DNA of 64,000 bases, from NCBI GenBank assembly GCA_002344895.1, contig DDUR01000051.1, positions 1-64,000 on the forward strand, read 5' to 3'. Under the pieces are notes generated by a model. It was not told the DNA's origin and searched no databases. It was given only the letters and a program-made list of their open reading frames with translations. The stretch comes from Ignavibacteria bacterium UBA2333. GTDB taxonomy: Bacteria > Bacteroidota > Ignavibacteria > Kapaibacteriales > Kapaibacteriaceae. The position numbers were made by a program, and so were the translations under genes. Shown here one piece after another: positions 50,847-59,669 of this stretch. The stretch's first letter is position 1, and every line of letters starts with the position of its first letter.

Positions 50847-50897
50847 CCGCACGACGGAAGCGACACAGTCGCTCTCGTCGTGCGGTTTTCTTTTTTT
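50847..50897 (+). terminator. Rho-independent terminator after the S41 peptidase
   Basis: A long stem: CCGCACGACG (50847-50856) with CGTCGTGCGG (50876-50885), and inside it AGCGAC / GTCGCT around an ACA loop, followed by TTTTCTTTTTTT. It begins 17 bp after the peptidase stop codon. Confidence 0.92.
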
Positions 50898-50958
50898 CGA
50901 CGTCAATGCACATCAGTCTTGTACGTCGTCCCCATCGTAGCACAACTCAGGACCATCC

Positions 50959-51732
50959 GTGAAACGCCTCTTGTCTGCCCTTGCCCTCATCCTTGCCGCC
51001 ACGTCAGTACCGGCGATGGCACAGATGTTTCAGCCGGGCGAAGATCTTACCTATCGTGTGTCGTACCTCAACATCACACTCGGCACCATTCGAACCCTGG
51101 TGGAACCCTTCACCACCCTCGACGGCAAAAGAGTCGCCAAGGTGAAGGTCTTTATCAACTCACATCCGAACATCCCCTTCGTTTCCTTGCAGTCGGTGTA
51201 TGAGAGCTGGATGGATACATCTGGCACCTATTCATATAAGTTTAACGCGAATACAAAGACGGATGATGGATGGGAGTTTGACCAGTACGTCTTTGACTAT
51301 CCGAACAAGAAGATTATTATGGAAAAGTACCGTAATAAGGCAAAAACATCATCGAAGACCATTGACCTAAAAAGGTACTATAACGACGGCTCTTCATTAC
51401 TCTTTGCTGCCCGAGCCCTTCTGCTTTCGAAGAAGTCGTACCGATTGCCAACTGTCATTATGGAGGACACCGTTGGCACCGTTATCAACTTCCAGGGTAG
51501 CCGTGAGAATGTCGAGATTGATGCCGTTTCGTATCCGGTAAAAACTGTTGGCTTTACAGGCGATGCAAATTGGACTGGCATCTATGGTCTTTCTGGCAGG
51601 TTCGAAGGATGGTTCAGCGATGACGAAGCACGTATTCCAATCAAGGCCAAGATGAAGGTCTATGTTGGCTCCGTTACGATTGAACTGCAATCCTGGAAAC
51701 GCGGTTCGTGGCAGCCACCAAAGGCTGGTTAA
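50959..51732 (+). CDS. DUF3108-family exported protein
   Basis: A 257-residue protein with a signal peptide (MKRLLSALALILAATSVPAMA) and a single beta-rich DUF3108 domain: 'FQPGEDLTYRVSYLNITLGTI', 'VKVFINSHPNIPFVSLQSVYESWMDT', 'PTVIMEDTVGTVINFQGSRENVEID', 'GLSGRFEGWFSDDEARIPIKAKMKVYVGSVTIEL'. The family is widespread in Bacteroidota and predicted to be periplasmic or outer-membrane associated, without known activity. GTG start at 50959. It ends 9 bp before the kinase gene. Confidence 0.85.
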   Translation: MKRLLSALALILAATSVPAMAQMFQPGEDLTYRVSYLNITLGTIRTLVEPFTTLDGKRVAKVKVFINSHPNIPFVSLQSVYESWMDTSGTYSYKFNANTKTDDGWEFDQYVFDYPNKKIIMEKYRNKAKTSSKTIDLKRYYNDGSSLLFAARALLLSKKSYRLPTVIMEDTVGTVINFQGSRENVEIDAVSYPVKTVGFTGDANWTGIYGLSGRFEGWFSDDEARIPIKAKMKVYVGSVTIELQSWKRGSWQPPKAG

Positions 51733-51741
51733 GTCGACGCC

Positions 51742-52641
51742 ATGAGCACCTATCTTGTTCTTGACGGTGGAGGTTCTTCGACGGACGTTGCAGCTGTTCG
51801 TTCTGGCGAAGTCTCTGGTAAAATTGTTGCACGAACGTCGCTGCCGTCCTTTAAGCCCACACCAGAAAGTCAGGGTACTGCAGACCTCGCGCGGGCACTT
51901 GGTGTATGGTTGGCAACAACCGTGCCCGACGTTACACTGTCGTATGTGCTTGTGGGAATGGCAGGTGTTTGGGCCGATGTTGAACGCCGCCGTTACTTGC
52001 AAGATCTGGCCGATGCCTGGGAACAGTACATTGCGGCTGACGTGCCACGTATTACGGTTATTAGCGACGTAGAACTCGTTCAACTCGCTGCCTTGGGTGA
52101 TGGGCCTGGTGTGATTTGTATTGCCGGTACGGGGTCAATCGCTGTTGGACGTCGTGCCGATGGCCGCACAATTCGTGTTGGCGGCTGGGGCCCGCGTATT
52201 GATGATGCCGGAGGAGGGTTCTGGATAGGCAGAGAAGCGTTAAACGCCGTTGTACGAATGCTTGACGGACGAGGACCTGCAACAGAACTACTCAAACCCG
52301 TTGCATCATGGTTACGCTGTGATCCATCAGATACAGTGACACTCCAGAATGCTCTACGATCCACCGGTATTGATCGAGCAGCTCGGCTCGCTGAAGCCGT
52401 CCTTTCATATGCCGACGAAGGCGATGCGGTTGCTGTGTCCATTCGCACGCGTGCTGCTCACGAACTCGCAGGACTTATCACTACCGCACGACGAGTTGTT
52501 GGAGAAGGGCCGATTGTAGGATATGGATCACTCTTGAATAATGCTAACCTTATTGATACTATAGAAACTGTGATTGGTGAGCCCCTTTTGCCCCTTACAG
52601 ATGTTCTCGATGGTGTGATACGTCGATTACAGGCCGTTTGA
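51742..52641 (+). CDS. BadF/BadG-type ATPase, N-acetylglucosamine kinase-like
   Basis: A 299-residue ASKHA kinase. The phosphate-1 motif 'VLDGGGSSTDVAAV', the phosphate-2 region 'GVICIAGTGSIAVGRRADGR' and 'VGGWGPRIDDAGGGFWIGREAL' are typical of the BadF/BadG group, which includes N-acetyl-D-glucosamine kinases of eukaryote-like type. The substrate is probably an amino sugar from cell-wall recycling, which fits the LD-carboxypeptidase next door, by inference. A GCCCC word lies near the 3' end. It is convergent with the carboxypeptidase gene (10-bp gap). Confidence 0.8.
   Translation: MSTYLVLDGGGSSTDVAAVRSGEVSGKIVARTSLPSFKPTPESQGTADLARALGVWLATTVPDVTLSYVLVGMAGVWADVERRRYLQDLADAWEQYIAADVPRITVISDVELVQLAALGDGPGVICIAGTGSIAVGRRADGRTIRVGGWGPRIDDAGGGFWIGREALNAVVRMLDGRGPATELLKPVASWLRCDPSDTVTLQNALRSTGIDRAARLAEAVLSYADEGDAVAVSIRTRAAHELAGLITTARRVVGEGPIVGYGSLLNNANLIDTIETVIGEPLLPLTDVLDGVIRRLQAV
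52581..52594 (+). repeat. GCCCC-TTTT-GCCCC word
   Basis: Plus-strand copy in the BadF-type kinase gene; codons Pro-Leu-Leu-Pro-Leu, followed by TTAC. Confidence 0.6.
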
Positions 52642-52651
52642 AGAGTTGCTG

Positions 52652-53587
52652 CTAATCGCGGACGGCAGCCTGTAGTAACGTGATGTGCGGTCGGCGAAGG
52701 GTAAGTGCTGCGCGAATACCAACCGGTACGGTAAACTTTTCGCGTTCATGTCCATACCAGAATCCCGACATTACCGGTCCTGCTGATTCTGCTGCCCACT
52801 CTTTCAGAACATCTCGGCTGACATGTTGCTGACCAGGACTTGGTGTGAAGTGTCCAAACACCGTTGCAGCAACTCGTTGGGGCACGTTTGACAGCCGTAA
52901 CTGAAGAAGCATCCTATCAATACGATAAGGTTCTTCACCCACGTCCTCAAGGACAAGTATGGACTTGGTAAACGATGGTAACCAGGGTGTTCCGGCGAGT
53001 GAGCATAACATGGCAAGATTTGCCGGTAGGAGAGTACCTGTGGGTGCTGTTTCCTGTTCTTCACTTCCCTTGGAGATAGTCCGGCAACCAACATTTCGAA
53101 GCTCCATCCCAGGTGACGTGCGAGTTAACACATCCCAAAACTGCTGCTCTGCGGGCGGAAAGAATCCGTCGGCCATGTCAACACTCGGCAGCGCACCACT
53201 AAAGGTTACAAATCGGAGTCGTTTCCAGAGGGCCAGCTGAAGCGCAGTAACATCGCTAAAGCCTACAAAAATCTTTGGGTTACGACGAATAACGTCGAAA
53301 TTGAGAAGGGGCAAAAGGCGCGCTGATCCATATCCACCCCGAGTACAAAAAATGGCTTCGATCCTCGGATTGGCAAACATCGCCTCAAGATCGGCGCAAC
53401 GCTCAGCATCGGTGCCAGCCAAATAGTCCCGATAACGCCGATACGTGTGGCGACCGAGCTGTACTCGATATCCAAGTGATTCTAAATAACGAATACCGCG
53501 TTCCAGGCGGGATTCGTCACGTTGGGGAGATGACAGTGCTACAAGGCCGATAACGGCGCCAGAACGGAGGGCGCGAGGGACAATCAT
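52652..53587 (-). CDS. LD-carboxypeptidase (peptidase S66, LdcA type)
   Basis: A 311-residue cytoplasmic S66 carboxypeptidase that removes the terminal D-Ala from L,D-linked murein tetrapeptides in peptidoglycan recycling (EC 3.4.17.13). 'GAVIGLVALSSPQRDESRLERGIRYLESLGYRV' and 'CTRGGYGSARLLPLLNFD' are typical; the nucleophile is Ser111 in VGFSDVTAL, and the Glu/His partners appear in LEDVGEEPYRIDRML and GHEREKFTVPVG. It sits beside the BadF-type sugar kinase in convergent orientation. Confidence 0.93.
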   Translation of the reverse strand: MIVPRALRSGAVIGLVALSSPQRDESRLERGIRYLESLGYRVQLGRHTYRRYRDYLAGTDAERCADLEAMFANPRIEAIFCTRGGYGSARLLPLLNFDVIRRNPKIFVGFSDVTALQLALWKRLRFVTFSGALPSVDMADGFFPPAEQQFWDVLTRTSPGMELRNVGCRTISKGSEEQETAPTGTLLPANLAMLCSLAGTPWLPSFTKSILVLEDVGEEPYRIDRMLLQLRLSNVPQRVAATVFGHFTPSPGQQHVSRDVLKEWAAESAGPVMSGFWYGHEREKFTVPVGIRAALTLRRPHITLLQAAVRD

Positions 53588-53668
53588 TCCGCAACATAGG
53601 GACCTTTATCTTCGCATGGCACGATGCTTGCTTCGTGCCATCCGGTTCGATCACCATTCGGAGGCGGC

Positions 53669-56224
53669 GTGCCCCTTTCCGCACACCGTACAATCTCTGT
53701 TCGTCTTGCCGTAGTCCTTCTTGTGACCGCGGTAACCGCCGTCTGTGTTCACGGACAGACGAACCTTGCTGGTCGGGTTAACCAATGGACCGAAGTCACG
53801 GCAATCAATGCTTGCGACAGCACCGTCTTTGTCACCGATGCATCGTCCTACTCACCGGGTGACCGGGTCTTCCTCATTCAAATGAAGGGCGTCGACATCG
53901 TCGTCGCCAACGATTCTACCTACGGTACTCTTCGATCCCTCAATTCTGCGGGTGCATGTGAGTTCCTCACAGTGGCCTATGTCTCAGGTACAGGGATCAC
54001 CTTTACGTCTCGGTTTGCGAACACATACGATGCCCGGCAACGTATGCAGCTTATCAGACTACCAAAGGTTGCTGGTGACGCGAGAATAACTGGCCCCATT
54101 AATGCCCGACCGTGGGATGGACGTACCGGAGGTGTCGTTGTCCTTGAAGTGCCCGGAACGTTACGTTGTGATGCTGGCATCGATGTTTCATTTCGCGGTT
54201 TCCGAGGTGGCGCTCTTGGTGGTCGTACCTATACATGCGACACCATCTCCTGGGATCTCGACTATGCCGAACAACGAGGTGGAGGTAAGGGAGAGAGTAG
54301 TGTAAATCTTGATCTTCGTTCTGCACGAGGACGACTCTTTACAGGCGGAGGTGGGGGGAATGCTCACAATGCCGGTGGTGCAGGCGGTGGGAACGGTGGA
54401 GTTGGTGGTAGTGGTGGGAACGCCGTACTCGTCTGTCGTGCCCAGGCAGCCACTGGTGGACGTGGTGGAGTACGTGCTGATACAGTCTATTCCTTGTCGA
54501 GATTACTACCCGGTTCTGGCGGTGGTGGTGGACATCAGAACCCAGGAGACCTTGAGGGTACGTCAGGGGGCGCAGGGGGCGGACTGATCATCATTCGATG
54601 TGGACGTCTGGATGGACGAAATGCCGTCTTTGCAGCCGACGGAGAAAGTGTAACACGCGTTGCTGGATATGATGGTGCAGGAGGTGGTGGTGCAGGAGGT
54701 ACGGTACTGATCGACGCCGGAGCCATTGATGGTGCAGTGGTTGTTCGCGCACGTGGTGGAAAAGGTGGAGACATCGGCACGTCACCTCGTGGAATTGTTT
54801 ATAATGCACATGGACCCGGTGGCGGTGGCGGAGGTGGCACCGTCATTCTTCCTCGTGCATCAAACGGTGTTGTGACGGAATTGTCGGGAGGCATTGCGGG
54901 AAATCACTTGAATCCGGAGAATGAAGCGTATAATCAGCGACGTGGAGCAACCGATGGTACTTCGGGTTATGTCGTTCGGTCATTCAGCTGGAAATCACCC
55001 ACGTCACTCACGCTGTCAACATCTGGATCTGTTTCGATTTGCCCCGGAACAACGGCAACACTTTCAGCTACAAGTGGATTCGCCCGGTATCGATGGTCAA
55101 CGGGTGATACAACGCAGTCAATACGTGTACGACGTGACGGGACGTATTCCGTAACTGCTGTTGACAGTGGTGGTTGCGCTCAGACGGTTCAGGAGATTCG
55201 TGTGACGTACGATCCTGCAAGAATTGATGTTGATACACTTGTTGACTTTGGACTTTGTGATCTTGATATCCCTGTTCGCCGATCGGCAGGATACGTTAAT
55301 ACAGATGACGAGCGAGCTGTGATCGACAGTATTGTTGTACCAGCTCCGTTTAGGTTGTTGGGGCCCCCTGTGCCCCTTACCGTCCTCCCTGGAAACTCTC
55401 TTCGTATTGATCTTGAGTTTGTCGGAACGGAAGAGCGTATCTACGAGGACACGATGTGGGTCTACTTTTCAGAGCCATGTGTAACCCGCATACCTACCGT
55501 CCTTCGAGCCGAGATGAATCCGATCTATGTACAGTATTCATCGACTGACACAACTGTCCTCACAGGATCGGTGGGAGTTCAGTTGCCTGTCTATGTACGA
55601 ACGCAGGATGCGGCACTTACTCTTCCTCCATGTGGTCTTGAGTTGACCTTGTCGATCGACAGTCGTCTTTTTGCGATAACGTCGGTAACACAAGGAACAA
55701 TTGTCAGCGATGTACTTGACTTTACACAATCACGACGTCGTATTGTAGTTGCCATTGATAGTATCTCCATCAATGGCACCTTGTCGACAGTAACATCGAT
55801 TGTCGGCACAGCATTGAGTGCATCTGCAAAACAGTCCGTTATCAGCATCGACAGTGTAACATACATCGATCTCGACCGCGTGCCGATTAATCAGATTGAG
55901 CACGGAACCCTGGCTGTCGAACCCTTGTGTGCCGGCGATCTACGGCTTGTGCAGTTTGTTGGTTTGCCGACTATGACGGTTGCTCCAAATCCTGCACGTG
56001 ATGATGCACGGGTTCGACTGACACTGACGGTACGAGGAAACTATGTGCTCTCGGTTCGTGATGTACAAGGTGTGACCATGTTTGAGGAAACCTATCCTCA
56101 TTCCACGTCGGGACAGAACGAAATCGATGTTATCCTTCCTGTTCAGGCGTGGCCTGCAGGGATGTACCTTGTCTCACTCAGAACACCCTTTGGTGTGATC
56201 ACGGTGACGCTACAACACATATAA
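53669..56224 (+). CDS. Glycine-rich secreted protein with T9SS sorting tail
   Basis: An 851-residue secreted protein. The signal peptide 'SVRLAVVLLVTAVTAVCVHGQ' is preceded by the best start, GTG 53669, which follows a GGAGG ribosome-binding site; an ATG at 53624 is possible. Residues ~55-400 include 'YSPGDRVFLIQMKG' and a strongly Gly-rich stretch (GGGGGNAHNAGGAGGG, GGGGGHQN, GAGGGGAGG) likely forming a parallel beta structure. Ig-like domains follow ('LSTSGSVSICPGTTATLSATSGF', 'VPLTVLPGNSLRIDLEFVG'). The C-terminus 'TVAPNPARDDARVRLTLTVRG' ... 'AGMYLVSLRTPFGVITVTL' is a type IX sorting domain. Function unknown; surface adhesion or gliding likely. Confidence 0.8.
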   Translation: MPLSAHRTISVRLAVVLLVTAVTAVCVHGQTNLAGRVNQWTEVTAINACDSTVFVTDASSYSPGDRVFLIQMKGVDIVVANDSTYGTLRSLNSAGACEFLTVAYVSGTGITFTSRFANTYDARQRMQLIRLPKVAGDARITGPINARPWDGRTGGVVVLEVPGTLRCDAGIDVSFRGFRGGALGGRTYTCDTISWDLDYAEQRGGGKGESSVNLDLRSARGRLFTGGGGGNAHNAGGAGGGNGGVGGSGGNAVLVCRAQAATGGRGGVRADTVYSLSRLLPGSGGGGGHQNPGDLEGTSGGAGGGLIIIRCGRLDGRNAVFAADGESVTRVAGYDGAGGGGAGGTVLIDAGAIDGAVVVRARGGKGGDIGTSPRGIVYNAHGPGGGGGGGTVILPRASNGVVTELSGGIAGNHLNPENEAYNQRRGATDGTSGYVVRSFSWKSPTSLTLSTSGSVSICPGTTATLSATSGFARYRWSTGDTTQSIRVRRDGTYSVTAVDSGGCAQTVQEIRVTYDPARIDVDTLVDFGLCDLDIPVRRSAGYVNTDDERAVIDSIVVPAPFRLLGPPVPLTVLPGNSLRIDLEFVGTEERIYEDTMWVYFSEPCVTRIPTVLRAEMNPIYVQYSSTDTTVLTGSVGVQLPVYVRTQDAALTLPPCGLELTLSIDSRLFAITSVTQGTIVSDVLDFTQSRRRIVVAIDSISINGTLSTVTSIVGTALSASAKQSVISIDSVTYIDLDRVPINQIEHGTLAVEPLCAGDLRLVQFVGLPTMTVAPNPARDDARVRLTLTVRGNYVLSVRDVQGVTMFEETYPHSTSGQNEIDVILPVQAWPAGMYLVSLRTPFGVITVTLQHI
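54567..54580 (-). repeat. GCCCC-CTGC-GCCCC word in the Gly-rich tract
   Basis: Minus-strand copy in the glycine-rich gene (sense codons Gly-Gly-Ala-Gly-Gly-Gly). The Gly-rich composition makes a chance match here more likely than elsewhere. Confidence 0.35.
55363..55376 (+). repeat. GCCCC-CTGT-GCCCC word
   Basis: Plus-strand copy in the glycine-rich secreted-protein gene; codons Pro-Pro-Val-Pro-Leu, followed by TTAC. Confidence 0.6.
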
Positions 56225-56232
56225 CGTCGCAG

Positions 56233-57618
56233 TTACACAAGATTGTTCTTCGGACTCAAAGGGCGAATGTTTAACGTCGGCAGAGACTCAATTCGCTTCC
56301 GAATGACGGATTGTGCTGCATCGGTAGTCCAGTCGGCTCGTACATCGGGATGATCAAGGAGATCTTCCATGATCACATCCTGTTCACGTCCGATACGTTG
56401 TGCCTCATCGTACGGTACGTCCGGAGAAAACGTAACTAACGTATACAAGGGTACAAACCTGTCAGGGTAGTTCTGATACACCCACGCTTCGATACTCTTC
56501 CGCTTCAAAAAACGTTCATCTGCAACCTTGTCACGCATTTCCTTAAAATTTTCTACGGCAAGATCAGCAATAGCATTACCAGCTGGCTTTCGATACCGTT
56601 CGTACAGCGAAAGCGCTGTTGGCCAATCTTCGCCGGTTACATCCAAGCAGTCAACAAGTACCCGAACGTCTTCAAAGCCACAATTCATACCCTGACCATA
56701 AAACGGCACGATAGCATGGGCTGCATCACCGATAAGTGCAGTGCGTCCGGCAAATGTCCATGGTGAACAACGAATTGTAACGAGGGACGACTCCGGATTC
56801 GTACGAAAATCCTCAAGGAGTGTCGGCATCAGTGCAGCGGCATCGGGGAACTGCTGATCAAAAAACGACTGAACGTCTGCATCAGAGCGAAGCTCTGCAA
56901 ACGAAGGGCTGCCGTTGTGTGCAAAGAAGAGTGTACACGTAAAGCTGCCATCGATGTTCGGCAGAGCAATCATCATGTAGCTCTTCCGTGGCCAGATGTG
57001 TAAGGCATGTTTATCAAGGAGGAATCCACCATCGGCTGATGGTGGAATGTGGAGTTCCTTGTATCCATGTTCAAGGTAGGACTGGGAATAGTCAAACCTG
57101 TCTGTCTTCATGAGCCGCTCTCGAACGGCCGAGTACGCACCATCGGCACCAAACAGAATATCTGCTTCGACCGTCCGACTGTCACCGTTCTCGAGTTCAA
57201 ATGTTGCAGTTGCTGTTGCCGGATGTACGTCTGTACATCGAGCAGAAAAAACAATCTCCACACCTGCTTGTTCAGCTGCGGTAAGAAGTGTCTTATTTAA
57301 CTCACCACGTGAAACGCTGTTAATGGCTTGTCCTTCACGTCCATACGGCTGATAGTGTGTTGAACCTGACGTGTCATGCATAATCCTGCCTGACATCGGA
57401 ATCGCAATGGCGCGCAGCTCCTCTGCTAAACCGGCGATACTTAATGCCTGGAGTCCACGATCGGATAAGGCGAGATTGATCGATCTGCCCGCACTGATAT
57501 TTGCAGAACGCATGTCAGGGCGACGTTCAAAGATGGTTACGCGATGGCCTCGACGTGCAAGGACAACTCCAAGTAAACATCCAACGAGTCCAGCTCCGGC
57601 AATGGTTATCTGTGCCAT
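56233..57618 (-). CDS. Kynurenine 3-monooxygenase
   Basis: A 461-residue FAD monooxygenase most similar to kynurenine 3-monooxygenase (EC 1.14.13.9), which hydroxylates L-kynurenine in tryptophan degradation and de novo NAD synthesis. 'ITIAGAGLVGCLLGVVLARRGHRVTIFERRPDMR' holds the FAD motif GxGxxG; 'SINLALSDRGLQAL', 'ILFGADGAYSAVRERLMK', 'YLEHGYKELHIPPSADGGFLLD' and 'GDAAHAIVPFYGQGMNCGFED' are typical of the family. The ATG at 57618 starts exactly at this motif. A C-terminal ~80 residue extension is present as in other KMOs. No other kynurenine-pathway gene is seen nearby. It is the last gene of the minus-strand operon. Confidence 0.92.
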   Translation of the reverse strand: MAQITIAGAGLVGCLLGVVLARRGHRVTIFERRPDMRSANISAGRSINLALSDRGLQALSIAGLAEELRAIAIPMSGRIMHDTSGSTHYQPYGREGQAINSVSRGELNKTLLTAAEQAGVEIVFSARCTDVHPATATATFELENGDSRTVEADILFGADGAYSAVRERLMKTDRFDYSQSYLEHGYKELHIPPSADGGFLLDKHALHIWPRKSYMMIALPNIDGSFTCTLFFAHNGSPSFAELRSDADVQSFFDQQFPDAAALMPTLLEDFRTNPESSLVTIRCSPWTFAGRTALIGDAAHAIVPFYGQGMNCGFEDVRVLVDCLDVTGEDWPTALSLYERYRKPAGNAIADLAVENFKEMRDKVADERFLKRKSIEAWVYQNYPDRFVPLYTLVTFSPDVPYDEAQRIGREQDVIMEDLLDHPDVRADWTTDAAQSVIRKRIESLPTLNIRPLSPKNNLV

Positions 57619-57622
57619 GATA

Positions 57623-58249
57623 TCAGTAATCCTGAACAAACGGTGAGAACGAGGGGTCAATCACGGTAATTGTCCCTCTCGACATGTTCGACAATAACAA
57701 CCATTCCGTTGATGGAGTGCCAACATCAAATCGGCCAATGTCGGTGCATGCTACAGTAACATCTGTAAATCGTCCGCTATGACGGAACTCAACACGAAAA
57801 GGCTTGTCAGCAGTGATTGAAACTGGAACAACTCGTGGAGCTTGGTCCTTCACACGCGCTATAACATGGTGCTCTGTGACCTCAAGTGTGAGTCCCTTAT
57901 CCGTCGAAGTCGTATCGTCATGAACCGTTGATCGCACAACAACACGAAGAACTGATCCTGAAGAAAGCTTCGACTCGAAGTCTACATCTCCGTCCGTCAT
58001 TTCTTGTACTCGTATACCTGCCTCACCACCTTCAAGCAGACGAATAGCATTTCGGCCTACGACCTCAATACGATGTCGCTGCGGAATGGTCGAGGAAGAC
58101 ACATCTGTACCACGTTTGATGATTCGACCTTCAACGTTATATCCATTCGGATCACGCAGTCGGAATGCATACGGATTGCCAATCGTCGTACAGGCTGTTA
58201 GCCCACACAACAGACAGATGCTGAGTACGCTCAGGAGAAGCCTACTCAT
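57623..58249 (-). CDS. Hypothetical lipoprotein
   Basis: A 208-residue lipoprotein with lipobox LTAC (Cys20) and no recognised family. The mature part is beta-rich: 'YAFRLRDPNGYNVEGRIIKRG', 'QRHRIEVVGRNAIRLLEGGEAGIRVQEMTDG', 'KLSSGSVLRVVVRST', 'RVVPVSITADKPFRVEFRHSGRF'. It sits between an outer-membrane-barrel lipoprotein (7-bp overlap) and the kynurenine monooxygenase gene (4-bp gap), and probably works with the barrel at the outer membrane; this is inference. Confidence 0.65.
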   Translation of the reverse strand: MSRLLLSVLSICLLCGLTACTTIGNPYAFRLRDPNGYNVEGRIIKRGTDVSSSTIPQRHRIEVVGRNAIRLLEGGEAGIRVQEMTDGDVDFESKLSSGSVLRVVVRSTVHDDTTSTDKGLTLEVTEHHVIARVKDQAPRVVPVSITADKPFRVEFRHSGRFTDVTVACTDIGRFDVGTPSTEWLLLSNMSRGTITVIDPSFSPFVQDY

Positions 58250-59669
58250 GTGGATACCCCTTACCATATCTCAGTTCATCGCGGTTAAAGAAGTGATCGA
58301 AGAGTGAGGCACCGATACCGATGTAGACACCTTCGACACGTTCGATTCCGCCAAGCTGACCTTCAAAATCTACACCGAAGAGAGAACCGTTACTTCCTGA
58401 AACATAGGCAGCAACAACCTGAAGTGTCACTTGCTCACTGATTGGAAGAGATCCACGTGCACCGAGATGTACAAAGGATGACGGTGCGAAATTGTATTCG
58501 AGGAATGGTTGAACGGCAAAGTCTTTTACAAACGGATGCCACATATAGGAGACACGAATAGGAAGTACGCCTATGCCGAAGTCCTGTGTGCCGAGAACAA
58601 CCGTGTTCAGAAGAGACGTTCCTACACTCAAGCGATAATCCAAAAAGGGTAAGGCAAGGTCGGCAGAGCCCAAACGAAATGCTATACCTGTTATCAGACT
58701 AGATCTGCCATTGGCATTTTCACGTCGACCCCAGAGTCCGTTCTCAACATCTGCGCCAAGTAACACAAAGTCAGCAGGTTGAAGTGACCACGCTGAATGT
58801 TCGTGATACTTCCACTCAACGTCGAGCTCTTCTTCACGATTCAGAAAGTCAAATGAAGAGAAGCCTAACCCTATATATGGGAAGTTTACAAACGCACTGG
58901 GGAAGGTTAGGCCGTTGTCGGTAACACTCTGGCCAGACATACCAAAGGCATATCCAGCATAGAACCTGAGATTAAGTCCACCGATACTTCCAAGGTCTGC
59001 ACTCACAGACGTGTTCACATATTGAGAGGGAAACAAGGCGAAGGATGATGATGCGCGTATAGCACCATATGGAATCTTTGAGCGCAGATACCAACGTTTT
59101 GTGAGTGTTAACACTCCGGCACCACGAAGTGTGTTGGCCGAATTGTCATCGGGTGTTAACGTCTCAAAAGCAGTAACGCCCCATGACCAGCCTGGCGCAT
59201 CGTCAAAAATCCTCAGCCTCCATTCGCCAATACCAAAACGCAGAATCGAACCGGAAAAGAGGGCGGAGCGTTCTTCCTTGGGTAGGCTTGGACGGAGTAG
59301 TTTGTCAACAGTTGGGAAGAGCCCAAACAGTCCGTTAAGAGTGGACTCTCCATCAATTGCACTGCCGATGAGGCTGACGCCTTCAAACACGCCAAGGCGA
59401 ATAAAGTTTGGATACTCACGTTCAGCCACACTGTCATACTGAACAATGTGACGTTCGGTGACAAGTGTTCTCGATGATGGAAAGATGACGCCATTGTCAC
59501 GATCACCTGGCGTGTTATTTACGCGATCGGTTCGTGTTGTGTCACGGCGTGTTATCGTGTGAACGTCTCGTTCAGTGCGCGTGATACTTACACACGATGA
59601 CAACGTAATGATGGTAAGGAGCAAAAGGGGCAGAGTGCCGCTTGTTACATGGTGTGGCGCTGTTCTCAT
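58242..59669 (-). CDS. Barrel-like outer-membrane lipoprotein
   Basis: A 475-residue predicted lipoprotein of unknown family. Signal peptide and lipobox LSSC with Cys26. The mature chain is a series of amphipathic beta-strands ('FIRLGVFEGVSLIGSAIDG', 'SILRFGIGEWRLRIF', 'LNLRFYAGYAFGMSGQS', 'SSLITGIAFRLGSADLALPFLDYRLSVGTSLL', 'AVQPFLEYNFAPSSFVHLGARGSLPISEQVTLQVVAAYVSGSNG'), consistent with an outer-membrane barrel. It overlaps both neighbours by a few bases in a tight operon. The 5' end carries an imperfect GCCCC word (59625-59638). Confidence 0.65.
   Translation of the reverse strand: MRTAPHHVTSGTLPLLLLTIITLSSCVSITRTERDVHTITRRDTTRTDRVNNTPGDRDNGVIFPSSRTLVTERHIVQYDSVAEREYPNFIRLGVFEGVSLIGSAIDGESTLNGLFGLFPTVDKLLRPSLPKEERSALFSGSILRFGIGEWRLRIFDDAPGWSWGVTAFETLTPDDNSANTLRGAGVLTLTKRWYLRSKIPYGAIRASSSFALFPSQYVNTSVSADLGSIGGLNLRFYAGYAFGMSGQSVTDNGLTFPSAFVNFPYIGLGFSSFDFLNREEELDVEWKYHEHSAWSLQPADFVLLGADVENGLWGRRENANGRSSLITGIAFRLGSADLALPFLDYRLSVGTSLLNTVVLGTQDFGIGVLPIRVSYMWHPFVKDFAVQPFLEYNFAPSSFVHLGARGSLPISEQVTLQVVAAYVSGSNGSLFGVDFEGQLGGIERVEGVYIGIGASLFDHFFNRDELRYGKGYPHE

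Noticed and set aside
51397..52083. 228-codon minus-strand ORF
   Set aside because: Overlaps the DUF3108 and BadF-type kinase genes on the opposite strand, both with strong family motifs; the reverse translation is Cys/His/Arg-rich and featureless.
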